From: Rickettsia endosymbiont of Bryobia graminum
GTDB taxonomy: Bacteria > Pseudomonadota > Alphaproteobacteria > Rickettsiales > Rickettsiaceae
DNA: 13,122 nucleotides
Direction of reading: 5' to 3'
Assembly (NCBI GenBank): GCA_020881085.1
Contig: JAJIYR010000051.1
Location: forward strand, 1-13,122
The position numbers and the translations under genes were made by a program. Shown here in pieces: positions 5,786-13,122 of the stretch. The stretch's first letter is position 1; each line of letters begins with the position of its first letter. Below the pieces are notes generated by a model. The model ran no database searches, was not told the DNA's origin, and saw only the letters and a list, made by a program, of their open reading frames with translations.

Positions 5786-8503
5786 ATGATGAATTTATAT
5801 AGAGTTAGTCCTGCTGCAGCATTTTTAGAAACATTGGCTGATTTTATTGTAGATAATTTTAATAATAAAGATTCTATTAATAATCTTAAAATTATATTAC
5901 CAAATGGAATTAATTGCTTGAACTTACAAAATATTTTGATTGAAAAACAAGATATTGCAATTTTACCAAATATTATACCAATCTCTAACATTCTAGCTGA
6001 AGGTGAAGAAATATTTAAAATTTCTCCAGATTATTTGCAACCAATAAAATTATTACAAGAAAAAATTATTTTAGCGGAAATAATTACTAGTTACCCTAAA
6101 TCACAATTTACTACTAATCAGGCTTTACAATTTTGTTCAAATATAGCCGAATTATTTTATGAGCTTAAGAGGCATAATATATCATTAGATGATATTAACA
6201 AAATAGAACAAAGAAATTTTTCACAGCATTGGCAAAACCTTTATCAATTTCTTCAATATATTCATCAAGAGTGGGAAAAAAGACTAACAGCACTAGGAAT
6301 GCAGGGGCGTTTTAGGTATCAGAGTTCTATGATTGATGCAGAAATAGCCAGATTGAATAATCCTAATGCGAGTTTAATTATAGCAGGGATAGTAGGATAT
6401 GATCCTATATTATGGGAATTTTTAAAAAATAGTGCTGAATTTCCTTCAGCTTTTATTATTTTACCACCTCTAGATCATATTGCAGATGAGTTATTACAAC
6501 AAGCAACTTTGCCAGAAGAAGATTGTTTATATCCCTTAAAGAAATTATTAACCTTTCTAGGTAAAAGATTATCAGATTTTCAGTTGTTGGGAGTATCTAG
6601 ACAATCTAACGATATTTTAACAAAGTTAATTATTAAGGCGGATATTAAAAATCAGAAAATTAACTTTGATATTGGAGTAAAATATTACGAACTTGAAGAT
6701 ATTTTTGAGGAAGCAGAACAGATTAGTTTGTTATGTAAAAAATATAGCAATAAGCAAATAGCTATTGTTGTTAATAATTTGCAAACAAAAGATATTTATT
6801 GTAATTTTTTAAATAAGTATTCTCTAGAATACCGAGATTTATTTGGTAATGATTTATCTCAATCTTTAGTTAGTTCATTAATTATTTCTATTGGTGAAAT
6901 AATATGTGATAATTTTGATGTTAGAAAATTATTTATACTATTAAAACATCCTTTAATTAATTGTAAATTAATAGAACAATTGGAATTATTAATTACTAGC
7001 AAAAGACTTTTTATTCTGAGTCCACAGCAATTATTATTATTAATTGTGGAAACCAATAATGAACAGCTTATTGAATTAGGTAAAAAGTTAATTGATATTA
7101 TTTATCAAGATATTGATAATAATTTTATAGAAATACTAAAATCTTCCATAAAAATTGCTGAAAAAATTTATCCAGATATTTGGTATGAACAAGGAGCTTG
7201 TGAATTATCAAATTTCTTATCAGAATTAATTCAAAATAATACTAATTTAAGATTAGAGGATAAAAAATATTTTTCAGATACTCTTAAAATCTTGATGTCC
7301 GGGCTAAAATATTTTAATAGCAGTAATTATTCTAAAAATATAATTATTGGAAAAATTGAAGATCTAATGTTATCTAAATTTGATTTAGTAATATTAGCTG
7401 ATTTTAACCAGGAAAGTTGGGCATTTTCTTCGTCAATGAATAAATGGATTAATGAGAAAATATTACAAGCATTAAGTATAGATGCAGGTAAAATTAGATC
7501 TTCAATCTATCAATACTTCTTTTATTTAGTTTTGCATAATGATCAAGTAATAATTACTAGAGCAAAAAGACAAAATGGCAAATCTGGTTTACTACCATCT
7601 GATTTATTGCTCAAGTTACAATTTATTTTAGGTTATAAATTAACTCCTCAAAAATTAGAAATTAAAGATTATCAAACTTTGCCTATTAATAAACAATCTT
7701 ATATACATAGTTCAGTTTTTCCTACGGTGCTATCCGCTACTAGTATTGAAATGCTAGTTAGGAATCCTTACAGTTTTTACGCAAAAAATATTCTTAATTT
7801 AAAGTATAAAGATATGATAGGTGGTGAGCCTAAAATATCGGATTTTGGTATTTTTATTCATCAGATTTTAGAACAATATACTAAGAATTATACCCATTTG
7901 AAACGAGATAAGATGCAGGGGATATTAGATATAAGTGATAATATTTTGCAAACTATAATTTTACCTGATTATACTAAGAGAATTTGGCAGACAAAATTTA
8001 CCCCTATAGCCGGTGCTTTTATAGAATTTGATGAACAGAGACGAAAGGAGTATCAATATATTTATTCAGAATACCGTGGAGAAATTCTCTTAAATATTGC
8101 TGGTCAAGAATTAAAAGTTATTGCAGTTGCTGATAGAATAGAATTAGATAAATACGGTCAGGCGGTAATTATAGATTATAAAACAGGAACTCTACCAACA
8201 AAGAAAGATGTGGATTTAGGATTATCTTCTCAATTGATCATTGAAGCTCTAATATTGGCAGAAGGAGGTTTTAATATCAAAGCCGATAGTATAAAACAAG
8301 TTGTGTATGTTAAGTTATCTAGCTCTAAACCATATATTCAAATAATGGAGATTAATTTAACTAAAGAAGAACTATTTCATCATAAGCAAGCTATGATTAA
8401 TTTACTGGAATATTATATTAAAAATAAAAACTTCCCTTATGATATTGACTTGTTAACTTACAATGATTATAGCCATTTATCGAGGAATGCCGTAAAAGGT
8501 TAA
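5786..8503 (+). CDS. addB: Double-strand break repair protein AddB (alphaproteobacterial type)
   Basis: AddB is the second subunit of the AddAB helicase-nuclease, which resects double-strand DNA ends and loads RecA. The 905-residue product begins with the AddB-type element IILPNGINCLNLQNIL (about 38-53), a degenerate nucleotide-loop region without a Walker A lysine, as is usual in this branch. The middle has the helicase-like segment DLVILADFNQESW (533-545). From S650 it shows SATSIEMLVRNPYSFYAKNIL, the conserved lead-in to the nuclease. The RecB-type PD-(D/E)XK nuclease residues are intact: H692, D783 (ADRIE), D797-Y-K799 (IIDYKTG), then the Q-L-x-x-E-A segment. The C-terminus YNDYSHLSR matches the YDHLAR-like ending of alphaproteobacterial AddB. 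I see none of the C-terminal cysteines of the Bacillus iron-sulfur cluster. ATG 5786 and ATG 5789 are adjacent alternative starts. The partner addA, often next in line, is absent from the window. Confidence 0.87.
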   Translation: MMNLYRVSPAAAFLETLADFIVDNFNNKDSINNLKIILPNGINCLNLQNILIEKQDIAILPNIIPISNILAEGEEIFKISPDYLQPIKLLQEKIILAEIITSYPKSQFTTNQALQFCSNIAELFYELKRHNISLDDINKIEQRNFSQHWQNLYQFLQYIHQEWEKRLTALGMQGRFRYQSSMIDAEIARLNNPNASLIIAGIVGYDPILWEFLKNSAEFPSAFIILPPLDHIADELLQQATLPEEDCLYPLKKLLTFLGKRLSDFQLLGVSRQSNDILTKLIIKADIKNQKINFDIGVKYYELEDIFEEAEQISLLCKKYSNKQIAIVVNNLQTKDIYCNFLNKYSLEYRDLFGNDLSQSLVSSLIISIGEIICDNFDVRKLFILLKHPLINCKLIEQLELLITSKRLFILSPQQLLLLIVETNNEQLIELGKKLIDIIYQDIDNNFIEILKSSIKIAEKIYPDIWYEQGACELSNFLSELIQNNTNLRLEDKKYFSDTLKILMSGLKYFNSSNYSKNIIIGKIEDLMLSKFDLVILADFNQESWAFSSSMNKWINEKILQALSIDAGKIRSSIYQYFFYLVLHNDQVIITRAKRQNGKSGLLPSDLLLKLQFILGYKLTPQKLEIKDYQTLPINKQSYIHSSVFPTVLSATSIEMLVRNPYSFYAKNILNLKYKDMIGGEPKISDFGIFIHQILEQYTKNYTHLKRDKMQGILDISDNILQTIILPDYTKRIWQTKFTPIAGAFIEFDEQRRKEYQYIYSEYRGEILLNIAGQELKVIAVADRIELDKYGQAVIIDYKTGTLPTKKDVDLGLSSQLIIEALILAEGGFNIKADSIKQVVYVKLSSSKPYIQIMEINLTKEELFHHKQAMINLLEYYIKNKNFPYDIDLLTYNDYSHLSRNAVKG

Positions 8504-8850
8504 AACGCTATTAGTGATAAATATTTTTATATTATAGTAAATTGGGTTGAATCATTTACGTTATTGCTTCTTGCTTGCCTATTATTATAGACTTTGCTTG
8601 TTGCTATAAAATAATCTGATCCAACCTTAATTTGCTATATAACCAAAAGTAGAACTAATTGATTATAATAAATTTTATGATAATTAGGTATAAATTTAGA
8701 CTATCAAAATTCACTAAATTCCTGCCTTGTAGCGTGCATAGTAATATGTCTTAGAAGGTAAAAGTGGAAAAATATATTTTAAAAATAGAAATTTTGGCTT
8801 AAAAAGCTGAAATAAGTTAGAACATCAATAACTTAAGGTTAATCATTTTA
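8504..8850. other. Spacer between addB and nadE
   Basis: No gene is recognisable. The first third holds the inverted repeat described separately (8533-8639). The rest is AT-rich with short frames only, ending in a weak AAGG (8835-8838) 12 bp before the nadE ATG. No addA start, tRNA or obvious terminator with a T-tract was found. Confidence 0.5.
8533..8639. repeat. MITE-like or palindromic element with long imperfect inverted arms
   Basis: The left arm 8533-8554 (TATAGTAAATT, then GGGTTGAATCA) and the right arm 8617-8639 are inverted copies with 19 matching pairs, one G-T wobble, two mismatched positions and a 1-nt bulge. The arm tips are TATAG and CTATA. The 62-bp interior includes two related direct segments, TTGCTTCTTGCTTGC and TTGCTTGTTGCTAT. 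A total of about 107 bp with no coding potential fits a miniature inverted-repeat element or a Rickettsia-type palindromic repeat. It could also form a large transcript-end hairpin after addB. No target-site duplication can be assigned with certainty; TA at both tips is compatible with a TA-targeting element. Confidence 0.5.
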
Positions 8851-10488
8851 ATGAAAATATTAGTTGCACAGCTTAAACCTAAAATTGGTGACTTAGATTA
8901 TAATTTTACCAAGGTTAAAGAATATTATAATTTAGCACTAAAGCAAAATTTAGATGTATTGTTACTACCCGAATTAATGACTACAGGTTATCTATGTGAA
9001 GATTTATTCTTATGCTCTACTTTTATTAATGATCTACAACATTATATTGATGAATTGGCAGAAATTACTAAAAATACTGCTTTATTACTTCCAGCACCAA
9101 TATATCAGGAACAGAAATTATATAATGGAATAATTGCTATTCAGAACGGTTCATTAATTGGTTACACTACAAAAAGGCATTTGCCTAATTATAAAATATT
9201 TGATGAAAAAAGATATTTTGAGCAAGGTAATCCACAAATTATTGAAATTAATGGCATCAAATTAGGAGTGCCAATTTGTGAAGATCTTTGGTTTCCTGAT
9301 GTTGCCAAGGAGCTGAAATCTATGGGTGCGGAAATACTGTTAGTACCAAACGCTTCGCCTTACGAAAAAGATAAATTTAGTAAAAGGATTGAAAAAGCTG
9401 AAAATTGTTTCAGAGATAATAATTTGCCAATAATTTATTGTAATCAAATATTAGGGCAAGATGGGGTAGTATTTGATGGTCGGAGTTTTATTTATAATGA
9501 TGGTATTCAATACATACTTAAGGTTTTTAACGAAGATTCCTGCGTAGTTGAATTCATTCCTTCTAGCAATCCATCTATCAATATTACATCTATATATAAT
9601 AAACCAATAATATATAAGCCAGAATCTACAATGGAAGATGAGGAGATTTATAGCGCAATAATTTTAGGATTTAGAGATTATATTGTAAATAATGGTTTTA
9701 AGTCAGTAATGCTTGGAATGTCAGGAGGAATGGATTCCGCTTTAGTTAGCGTTATTGCTGTAGATGCGATAGGGGCAAGTAATGTAAAACTAGTTATGTT
9801 ACCTTCTGAATTTACCAGTCAAGGTAGTTTAGAAGATGCTCAAGTATTAGCAAAAAATTTAAGTGTAGAATATCAAAATATTTCTATTGTAGAAATGCTT
9901 AAATTAGCAGGAAATACTATTCCTAATATTTCGCCTTTAGCTTATGAGAATTTACAAGCTAGAATTAGAGGGAGTATTCTTATGACTATTGCTAATTCCA
10001 CTAATAGTTTATTAATTACCACTGGTAATAAGAGTGAAAATGCTGTCGGTTATACAACCCTTTATGGCGATATGTGTGGTGGGTTTAATCCGATTAAAGA
10101 TATATATAAAACAGATATTTACAAATTAGCAAAATTTCGTAATCAAAATGTTCCGAGTTTAATTTCAGTGCAAAGCCAAGATATATCAATAATTCCTGAA
10201 AGAATATTTACTAAAGCTCCATCGGCAGAATTATCATACGGTCAAAAAGATAGTGACTCTTTACCAGAGTATGAAATACTTGACCAAATTCTTAATTTAC
10301 ATATAGAGAAAAATTTAGGGGCTAAAGAAATTATAGCTAAGGGCTTTGATCAAGAAATTGTCAAAAAAATTGTTAAATTAGTAAAAAATTCTGAGTTTAA
10401 GCGAAAACAATCAGCCATAGGAGTAAAAACATCTAATTGTAGTTTTGATAAAGATCGTAGATACCCTGTTACTAATGGTTATCTATAA
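8851..10488 (+). CDS. nadE: Glutamine-dependent NAD+ synthetase
   Basis: This enzyme catalyses the last step of NAD synthesis, amidating nicotinate adenine dinucleotide with ATP and glutamine in the cytoplasm. The 545-residue length is normal for the two-domain form. The N-terminal nitrilase-like glutaminase domain (about 1-250) has its triad visible: E41 (LLPELMTTGY), K108 (TTKRHLPNY) and C143 (GVPICEDLWFP). The C-terminal synthetase domain (about 265-545) has the ATP-pyrophosphatase P-loop S291-GGMD-S296 (LGMSGGMDSALV), TGNKSE (391-396), GDMCGGFNPIKD (407-418) with downstream TDIYKLA, and the terminal DRRYPVTNG. All key residues are present, so the enzyme should be active. The Shine-Dalgarno is weak and distant (AAGG, 12 bp), but the ATG sits at the family's conserved start (MKILVAQLKPKIGDL). 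Its stop abuts the stop of the convergent gene on the other strand, with a 6-bp overlap. Confidence 0.95.
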   Translation: MKILVAQLKPKIGDLDYNFTKVKEYYNLALKQNLDVLLLPELMTTGYLCEDLFLCSTFINDLQHYIDELAEITKNTALLLPAPIYQEQKLYNGIIAIQNGSLIGYTTKRHLPNYKIFDEKRYFEQGNPQIIEINGIKLGVPICEDLWFPDVAKELKSMGAEILLVPNASPYEKDKFSKRIEKAENCFRDNNLPIIYCNQILGQDGVVFDGRSFIYNDGIQYILKVFNEDSCVVEFIPSSNPSINITSIYNKPIIYKPESTMEDEEIYSAIILGFRDYIVNNGFKSVMLGMSGGMDSALVSVIAVDAIGASNVKLVMLPSEFTSQGSLEDAQVLAKNLSVEYQNISIVEMLKLAGNTIPNISPLAYENLQARIRGSILMTIANSTNSLLITTGNKSENAVGYTTLYGDMCGGFNPIKDIYKTDIYKLAKFRNQNVPSLISVQSQDISIIPERIFTKAPSAELSYGQKDSDSLPEYEILDQILNLHIEKNLGAKEIIAKGFDQEIVKKIVKLVKNSEFKRKQSAIGVKTSNCSFDKDRRYPVTNGYL

Positions 10489-12240
10489 ACCTTTAACAGG
10501 TGATTTTTTACTTTTAATAACGTTATTCTGTTCTATTTCTTGGTTTAAATTGGCAATTTTATCAAATATAAATACTTTTGTTTGTACATTACCTTTGGTA
10601 GTAGGGAGTTCTGTATTAGTGGAATTCGTTATTTTTGTTTCCTCAATATTTAATAGATATTTAAGTACAGATATTTGTTCTTTAGAAGTTAAATTATCTT
10701 TTAATGCGTTATTAATAAGAGATTTTCTGTTAACAATATTTTTGTCCTCTAAATTTTTGCTAAGGTTTTCAGCTATTTGTATAAGATCTTTATTGTGATT
10801 AGTAATAGGGGGTTCTACATGCTTTTTAAGATCATTTTTTATAGTTATAAGAGATTCTTGTAAAGGTTCTGGAATAGTAACTTGATTAGTATTTGCATTA
10901 CTATTAATAGATGGGTTTTTTATAATTTCTGTGGGTGTTTTTTTAATAGATAGATGTGTAGCTTTAGTGATTTTCTTAGCCTTAGATTCTTTTTGTAAAA
11001 CCTTACTAACTTCTTTTAACAGTAATTTTTTAGTTCTAAAGAATAAATTGCTAATTTTAGATTTAGTATTTCCACGTAATTTTAACTTTGTTTTCTTATT
11101 TACCAAATCATTGAAATAATCTGGGTATTCCTGAATTAATTTTTTTAATTCAACATTATTAATTCTACCTTTTTTGGTTATAAAACTTAATTTGATCTGT
11201 AACCCATATTCTTTTGCTGATTTTTGCCTTTGTTTCATTGTTTCTTTGAACATATCCTTGATATCGTCAATCTTGATCTTTTCTGCAGGTATATTCTTAA
11301 ACTTATATGGCATAGCCATTTTTGCCCATTTGACCAGAGCTTGTTCATTATAATATTTAGATAGTTCAGCAAAAGATTTATCAATAGTTTTATCAAGATC
11401 AATATTTGAAGTTGCAAGCAAACTATCTGCAAATATATTATTTTTTAATGAATGAGGAAATTCTCTAAAATGATTAGTTGGACCACGTAATGGTAAATGC
11501 CTAGACCAAGAATGGGGATGAATATTTTTTTCTAATTTATCAAGACTCCCAGCAAAATCTATTCGAACTAATTTTGGTTTAATAGAGGTGCTAACAGAAT
11601 CTCTGACTACCCCGATATTTCCTACATGCATATCAAAGTCGCCTATTACTAAACTAGCAGGTGCTATTTTCTCAAAACCTTGGTAAGGTATTTCCTTAAA
11701 AGCTCGATTTAAAAGTTTCCTTGAACCAGCAAAGAGAGGGCGCCCTAGCATTTCAAAATTACCTTCTTTTCGTAATAATCTAGAGGGTCTAGTTTTTTCT
11801 GACATATGTTTATCCATATCAACATACATATCAGCGCTATAATTTTTAATATAATCAGATTTTACGTATATTTCAGAACCATCATTTTGAATGCCATTCT
11901 TTTGATTTGGTTCTTTACTAAGGTAATCTGGGGCAATTAAAGATACTTTTGCTCCTGAATCAGGACTTAACTCTTGGAAAATTTGTGATCCTAAGAATTC
12001 TGAGATGTTTTTACTAAAATTACTTTCACGTTTGATCATAGATAAATTGCCATCTTTATCTGTATATACTCCACCATATTTACCAGCATCATTAGCACCT
12101 GAGCTTTTTCTACCTTTAAACATAAGATTATTAAAAGCTGATGGTTGAGGAGAGTCTGAGATAATTTTTACTTTTTTGTTAGTAATATCTTTTCTCTCAT
12201 TAGCATCATTATCTAATTTTCTTTTTTTAGAGGAAGGCAT
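10483..12240 (-). CDS. Candidate secreted effector with kinase-fold motifs and an NLS-like N-terminus
   Basis: I do not recognise the exact family. The 585-residue protein has no signal peptide or membrane segment. Residues 1-27 are basic, with KKRK (5-8) and KKVK (22-25), resembling a bipartite nuclear localisation signal. Residues about 50-240 look like an ATP-binding kinase-type domain: a glycine-rich turn GKYGGVY (53-59), a possible ATP lysine K70 (MIKRE), a possible helix-C glutamate E81, then LVIGDFDMHVGNIGVV (197-212), equivalent to the catalytic GDxxxHxxN loop of PI3/4-kinase-like and related kinases, and LVRIDFAGS (224-232), like a DFG motif with D228. After a mixed central part, residues about 385-585 are lysine/asparagine-rich, probably helical and low in complexity, ending in a basic tail (KSKKSPVKGL). 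Rickettsiales and Legionella secrete kinase-like effectors such as Risk1 and LepB; relation to these is inference. The start is supported by a TTGACA promoter 55-60 bp upstream but lacks a clear Shine-Dalgarno. Confidence 0.6.
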   Translation of the reverse strand: MPSSKKRKLDNDANERKDITNKKVKIISDSPQPSAFNNLMFKGRKSSGANDAGKYGGVYTDKDGNLSMIKRESNFSKNISEFLGSQIFQELSPDSGAKVSLIAPDYLSKEPNQKNGIQNDGSEIYVKSDYIKNYSADMYVDMDKHMSEKTRPSRLLRKEGNFEMLGRPLFAGSRKLLNRAFKEIPYQGFEKIAPASLVIGDFDMHVGNIGVVRDSVSTSIKPKLVRIDFAGSLDKLEKNIHPHSWSRHLPLRGPTNHFREFPHSLKNNIFADSLLATSNIDLDKTIDKSFAELSKYYNEQALVKWAKMAMPYKFKNIPAEKIKIDDIKDMFKETMKQRQKSAKEYGLQIKLSFITKKGRINNVELKKLIQEYPDYFNDLVNKKTKLKLRGNTKSKISNLFFRTKKLLLKEVSKVLQKESKAKKITKATHLSIKKTPTEIIKNPSINSNANTNQVTIPEPLQESLITIKNDLKKHVEPPITNHNKDLIQIAENLSKNLEDKNIVNRKSLINNALKDNLTSKEQISVLKYLLNIEETKITNSTNTELPTTKGNVQTKVFIFDKIANLNQEIEQNNVIKSKKSPVKGL

Positions 12241-12270
12241 TTTGTTATCTAGTAAATTAATTATAATATT

Positions 12271-12300
12271 ATGCTACATCAGTTTACCAACTTCTGTCAA
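12271..12300 (-). promoter_or_regulatory. Candidate promoter for the effector-like gene
   Basis: On the minus strand a perfect -35 TTGACA (12300-12295) is followed after 18 bp by TAGCAT (12276-12271, 4/6 match to the -10 consensus). This gives a leader of roughly 25 nt before the ATG at 12240. An alternative -10 (CATAAT) would need a 21-bp spacer. The exact -35 in an AT-rich background makes this the best promoter candidate in the window. Confidence 0.5.
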
Positions 12301-12518
12301 TAAATTTAAGATCTGAGGTGGTATTGATCATAGAAGTTGGCCCTCTAATTGCTAGTTGGCAAGAAAATTAATGTTTCTATAAATTATATTGTGTAGTGTA
12401 AGTTATTAGCTATTATACGCTTTAGTAACATTCTTGCATGACTCTTTAGATTTCGATGCTTAAGTCTTTGAATAGACTAGTTGTTATTTAACTATCTTAA
12501 ATATTTAAAAGGTGAATT

Positions 12519-13122
12519 ATGAAAGCTATAAATATTACAGTTTATATTTAGTTAAGAGTAATCTCTCAAGAAGATTACAAGACAGCAGAAGAGTATATAA
12601 AGGCAGACAATACTTTAATTATACAAACATTCCCAGAATAATATACAAATAAAAAAGATACAATTATACATAAGATAGTGGGTATCGGTAATATAGAATC
12701 TATAAAATTCTTGATAAACCAAGGAGTTGATATTAACTCAATAAGGGTTCGTGGATGTACACCTTTGCATCAAGCAGCTTTGAGGTTAGATGAGGAAGTT
12801 GTTGTGGAGTGTTTGTTAAAAGCTGGAGCTCTAGTATTAATATAGTTAATGACGATAAGGAAATTCCTTTGCACGCAGGGGCTTTTAATCCAAATGGGAA
12901 AGTTGTAAAGTAGAGCAATTAAATAAGTTAGTAGATCCATTGGTTGGAATTAATGATCAAACTGTAGTAGACAAGCAAATAAAATATTATATCTAACCCG
13001 ATTGAACTATTATGATAAGTGCTGTATAAGAATAGTTTAAAAAGTTAGATAATGATTTATGCGAGCATATAGCCAAGATTTAAGGAACAAAGTAATAAAT
13101 AAATACAAAGAAGGAACAATGA
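12519..13122 (+). pseudogene. Ankyrin-repeat protein gene, degraded
   Basis: An ATG at 12519 with Shine-Dalgarno AAAAGGTG (12507-12514) opens a frame of 108 codons that is interrupted by TAG at 12549 and TAA at 12639 and ends in TAG at 12843. Read through, it contains classic ankyrin sequence: IIHKIVGIGNIESIKFLINQ, GVDINS, then GCTPLHQAALRLDEEVVVEC and LLKAGA. A frameshift near 12831 continues it as SINIVNDDKEIPLHAGAFNP (stop at 12911). A second shift gives VEQLNKLVDPLVGINDQTVV (stop at 12994), and a last fragment reads KKLDNDLCEHIAKI (stop at about 13079). Ankyrin proteins mediate protein-protein contacts and are frequent host-directed factors in intracellular bacteria. Two stops and at least two or three frameshifts make this clearly a dead gene; the end beyond 13080 is unclear. 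An ATG at 13119 preceded by AAGGA may open the next gene, but the spacing is short. Confidence 0.8.

Noticed and set aside
8545..8554. GGTTGAATCA resembling a tRNA T-loop core
   Set aside because: No acceptor stem, anticodon arm or CCA-compatible 3' end can be built around it, and it is better explained as an arm of the inverted repeat with 8617-8626.
8591..8616. Direct TTGCTT segments as the start of a CRISPR or tandem array
   Set aside because: There are only two short, unequal copies with no regular spacers and no cas genes in the window.
10445..10798. Plus-strand ORF antisense to the effector candidate's 3' end
   Set aside because: It overlaps the end of nadE and the antisense of the minus-strand gene, lacks a ribosome site, and its hydrophobic composition is what the complement of lysine/asparagine-rich codons gives.
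12301..12518. Possible small RNA or gene in the spacer between the effector candidate and the ankyrin relic
   Set aside because: I found no coding frame, clear hairpin or promoter there beyond the ribosome site of the relic.
12733..12918. Minus-strand ORF across the ankyrin region
   Set aside because: It is the complement of readable ankyrin sequence on the plus strand and has no features of its own.

Overview
The window is very AT-rich. It has long, poorly coding spacers, decayed genes, insertion-sequence debris, ankyrin-repeat remnants and a eukaryote-directed-looking protein. The alphaproteobacterial-type AddB and this overall style suggest an obligate intracellular alphaproteobacterium of the Rickettsiales (Rickettsia or a close relative). 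That placement is inferred from gene content and composition; there is no rRNA or other phylogenetic marker here.

Layout. Positions 1-923 are a graveyard of mobile elements: the last 35 codons and right terminal repeat of an IS3-family element, an IS200/IS605-type element whose TnpA gene is broken twice and carries a diverged 79-bp tandem duplication of its tail, and a second, orphan copy of the IS3-type terminal repeat. After about 650 bp without a recognisable gene come a YhhQ/VUT-family membrane transporter (1570-2124) and a PBP5-type D-Ala-D-Ala carboxypeptidase (2224-3444). The spacer 3445-4012 holds what looks like a dead small gene with its promoter-like sequence, Shine-Dalgarno and a nested dyad still visible, plus a perfect 17-bp hairpin.

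A minus-strand MFS transporter (4013-5242) is divergent from a two-gene plus-strand unit: a YqaA/DedA-like membrane protein (5346-5768) and, 17 bp later, the recombination nuclease subunit AddB (5786-8503). The next spacer carries an imperfect inverted repeat of about 107 bp that resembles a MITE or a Rickettsia-type palindromic element. Glutamine-dependent NAD+ synthetase (8851-10488) follows, and its stop codon overlaps that of a convergent minus-strand gene (10483-12240).

That last gene is the most interesting item. It encodes a 585-residue lysine-rich protein with an N-terminal cluster resembling a nuclear localisation signal and motifs like those of an ATP-grasping kinase fold: a Gly-rich loop, GDFDxHxxN, and DFAG. 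I read it as a candidate secreted effector kinase, possibly lipid-kinase-like. The right end (12519-13122) is an ankyrin-repeat gene degraded by stops and frameshifts.

How the parts relate. The intact genes are core or nutritional functions typical of a reduced intracellular genome: peptidoglycan trimming, import of host metabolites, NAD synthesis and DNA-break repair. The accessory pieces (effector candidate, ankyrin relic, IS debris) point to host interaction and continuing gene decay.
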